A stretch of 64,000 nt of DNA, from NCBI GenBank assembly GCA_019239825.1, contig JAFAZK010000030.1:1-64000 (forward strand), in the 5' to 3' direction. The stretch's first letter is position 1. Every line of letters starts with the position of its first letter. Position numbers and translations under genes: made by a program. This document shows positions 62,530 to 64,000 of this stretch, in pieces. Under the pieces are notes generated by a model. The model saw only the letters and a list, made by a program, of their open reading frames with translations, did no database searches and was not told the origin of the DNA. Origin of the DNA: Verrucomicrobiota bacterium (GTDB lineage Bacteria > Verrucomicrobiota > Verrucomicrobiia > Chthoniobacterales > JAFAMB01).

Positions 62530-62831
62530 AAAGAGGAACCGCGAATAAACGCGATGAGGGACGCAACGCAACGGTTGGTAACATCGAAATTTTCAATCCG
62601 GACCGCGAATGGACACGAAGAAAGGAACCTCAACCGCGAATGGACGCGAATGAACGCGAATAGATCGGAGGGGCGTCGCGTCTCTCCACGCGCCATACCT
62701 GGAACCGGTTTATAGCGTCGACACCAGCTTTCGGCTGCGAACACGGAATGCGACCCCCCCCGAACTGGGCTACGCCACACGATCACCAGAAATCTGTGTA
62801 ATCTGCGGATCTTTTACTTCTGTAATCCGTG
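62530..62831. repeat. Repeat-filled gap between the helicase gene and lon
   Basis: Contains three copies of the CCGCGAATGGACGCGAA-type motif (about 62530, 62603 and 62632), the type found between ureA and ureB, and then TCTGTGTAATCTGCGGATC (62791-62809) and CTGTAATCCGTGTCAATCCG, the last of which supplies the lon stop codon. No gene. Confidence 0.65.
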
Positions 62832-64000
62832 TCAATCCGCGCTCGTCTGCGGTTGTGGCTTGAGCAGGGCTTCGTTGAACACTTCGTCGATGGTGCTGAC
62901 GGGACGGAATTGAAGACGCTGTTTCGCTTCCGGGGTCACTTCTTCGAGGTCTTTTTCGTTGGCTTTGGGGAAGAGCACGAGGTCGACACCGGCCCGTAAG
63001 GCAGCGAGACTTTTTTCTTTTAGTCCGCCGATGGGTAACACGGCGCCGCGCAGCGTGATTTCGCCGGTCATAGCGACATCGCTCCGGACGGGGAACCCGC
63101 TGAAAAGGCTGGCAATGGCCGTACTGATAGCGACTCCGGCGCTAGGACCGTCTTTAGGTACTGCGCCGCTGGGGACATGAATGTGGACGTCGCTCTCAGC
63201 AAAGGCTTTAGGATCGATATCGAGTTGTTTGGCACGGCTCCGGACCAGGCTGTAGGCAGCTTGCATCGATTCACGCATGACGTCGCCAACTTGCCCCGTA
63301 AGCATCAGACCACCTTTGCCCGGGTAACGAGTTGCTTCGATAAACAGAATGTCGCCACCGGTGGGCGTGTAAGCCAGACCAGTCACGACGCCGACCAAGT
63401 TATCAGTTAACCTTTGTTCGCGAACACTGCGAGCCGCATTCCCAAGAATTCCGCGCACGTATGAAGCTGACGCCTCCAGACCGTCGGCATGGACTCCTTT
63501 GGCAATCTCTGCGGCTACACTGCGACAGACCGCCGCAATTCTCCGTTCCAGGTCTCGAACGCCCGCTTCGTAAGTGTATTCCTGAATAATGGCTAGGATG
63601 GCTTCATCCGAGAACCGGAACTGGTCGGGTTTTAAGCCATTCTCCTGGAGTTGACGCGGCACCAAATATTGCTGAGCGATCCGCAGTTTTTCGGTCTCGG
63701 TATACCCGGGAATCGCGATCATTTCCATTCGGTCGCGCAGCGGAGCCGGGATCCCTTCGATATAATTCGCGGTCCCGATGAAGATCACCTGGCTGAGATC
63801 GAATGGAACATCCAGGTAGCGATCGACAAAGGCGTTGTTTTGCCTCGGATCGAGCACTTCCAAAAGAGCGCTGGCGGGATCGCCGCGCATATCGGCCCCG
63901 ACCTTGTCCAGCTCATCCAGCACCAAGACCGGATTCCTGGTACCCAAACGGCGTAGCTCTTGAATGATGCGTCCCGGCATAGCCCCGATGTAAGTACGGC
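62832..64000 (-). CDS. lon: Lon ATP-dependent protease (partial, cut by right edge)
   Basis: Cytoplasmic ATP-dependent serine protease that degrades misfolded and regulatory proteins. Only the C-terminal half is present: the frame runs to the window edge reading RTYIGAMPGRIIQELRRLGT, the Lon AAA+ stretch after Walker A, followed by Walker B LVLDELDKVGADMRGDPASA, sensor NYIEGIPAPLRDRMEMIAI, and the protease domain with catalytic Ser in VPKDGPSAGVAISTAIAS and Lys in GGLKEKSLAALRAG. The ATG visible at 63980 is internal. The last residues (QTSAD) and stop run into repeat DNA. Confidence 0.95.
   Translation of the reverse strand, partial: RTYIGAMPGRIIQELRRLGTRNPVLVLDELDKVGADMRGDPASALLEVLDPRQNNAFVDRYLDVPFDLSQVIFIGTANYIEGIPAPLRDRMEMIAIPGYTETEKLRIAQQYLVPRQLQENGLKPDQFRFSDEAILAIIQEYTYEAGVRDLERRIAAVCRSVAAEIAKGVHADGLEASASYVRGILGNAARSVREQRLTDNLVGVVTGLAYTPTGGDILFIEATRYPGKGGLMLTGQVGDVMRESMQAAYSLVRSRAKQLDIDPKAFAESDVHIHVPSGAVPKDGPSAGVAISTAIASLFSGFPVRSDVAMTGEITLRGAVLPIGGLKEKSLAALRAGVDLVLFPKANEKDLEEVTPEAKQRLQFRPVSTIDEVFNEALLKPQPQTSAD

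Overview
The window is a 64-kb stretch of a free-living, Gram-negative-type bacterial chromosome. The gene set (LptF/G permease, Lol-type permease, RNase HIII, PII, a large urea uptake and urease locus, many secreted proteins of unknown function) and the very repeat-rich intergenic DNA fit a soil member of the Verrucomicrobiota (Chthoniobacter/Udaeobacter-like). That placement is inference from protein style only; no rRNA gene is present to settle it. Both edges cut genes: trpB on the left and lon on the right.

Layout. 1-12.9 kb is a housekeeping block: trpB, mutY, rnhC, an HU/IHF-like protein, a release-factor-like protein that has lost its GGQ loop, a large conserved protein of unknown function, rnc, an LptF/G permease, a DinG-like helicase, two SAM methyltransferase-like genes and tRNA-Cys. 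12.9-18.7 kb is a sparse accessory region downstream of the tRNA, with a VapBC45-type toxin-antitoxin pair, a SLATT-like two-TM protein, a Lar-like zinc ribbon, an RHH protein and several orphan small genes. 18.7-27 kb holds a PII protein with an altered T-loop, two tandem histidine-rich secreted paralogues separated by strong terminators, an acyltransferase-type membrane protein and an iron-type alcohol dehydrogenase. 27-31.5 kb is a GC-rich LysR-SDR-deacetylase-oxidoreductase cassette with truncated pieces that looks acquired.

31.6-45.1 kb is the nitrogen block: urtEDCB on the minus strand, divergent from urtA-ureDABCEFG on the plus strand. UrtABCDE would import urea; UreABC would hydrolyse it to ammonia and carbamate, with UreDEFG inserting nickel. 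Almost every gap between these genes is filled by a different palindromic repeat. 45.4-64 kb contains a MATE exporter, hemL, a polytopic membrane protein, a GMC oxidoreductase, a LolC/E-type permease, an MFS transporter, lysS, ilvB, an exported superoxide dismutase, a UvrD/Rep helicase and lon.

The most distinctive property of the window is its intergenic DNA: at least six families of palindromic or inverted-repeat elements of about 90-430 bp sit in the gaps, often touching or supplying start and stop codons of the neighbouring genes. I see no CRISPR array, no intact transposase, and no obvious complete novel defence system; the best candidates for new biology are the repeat families, the GGQ-less release-factor relative, the histidine-rich paralogue pair and the SLATT/toxin region.
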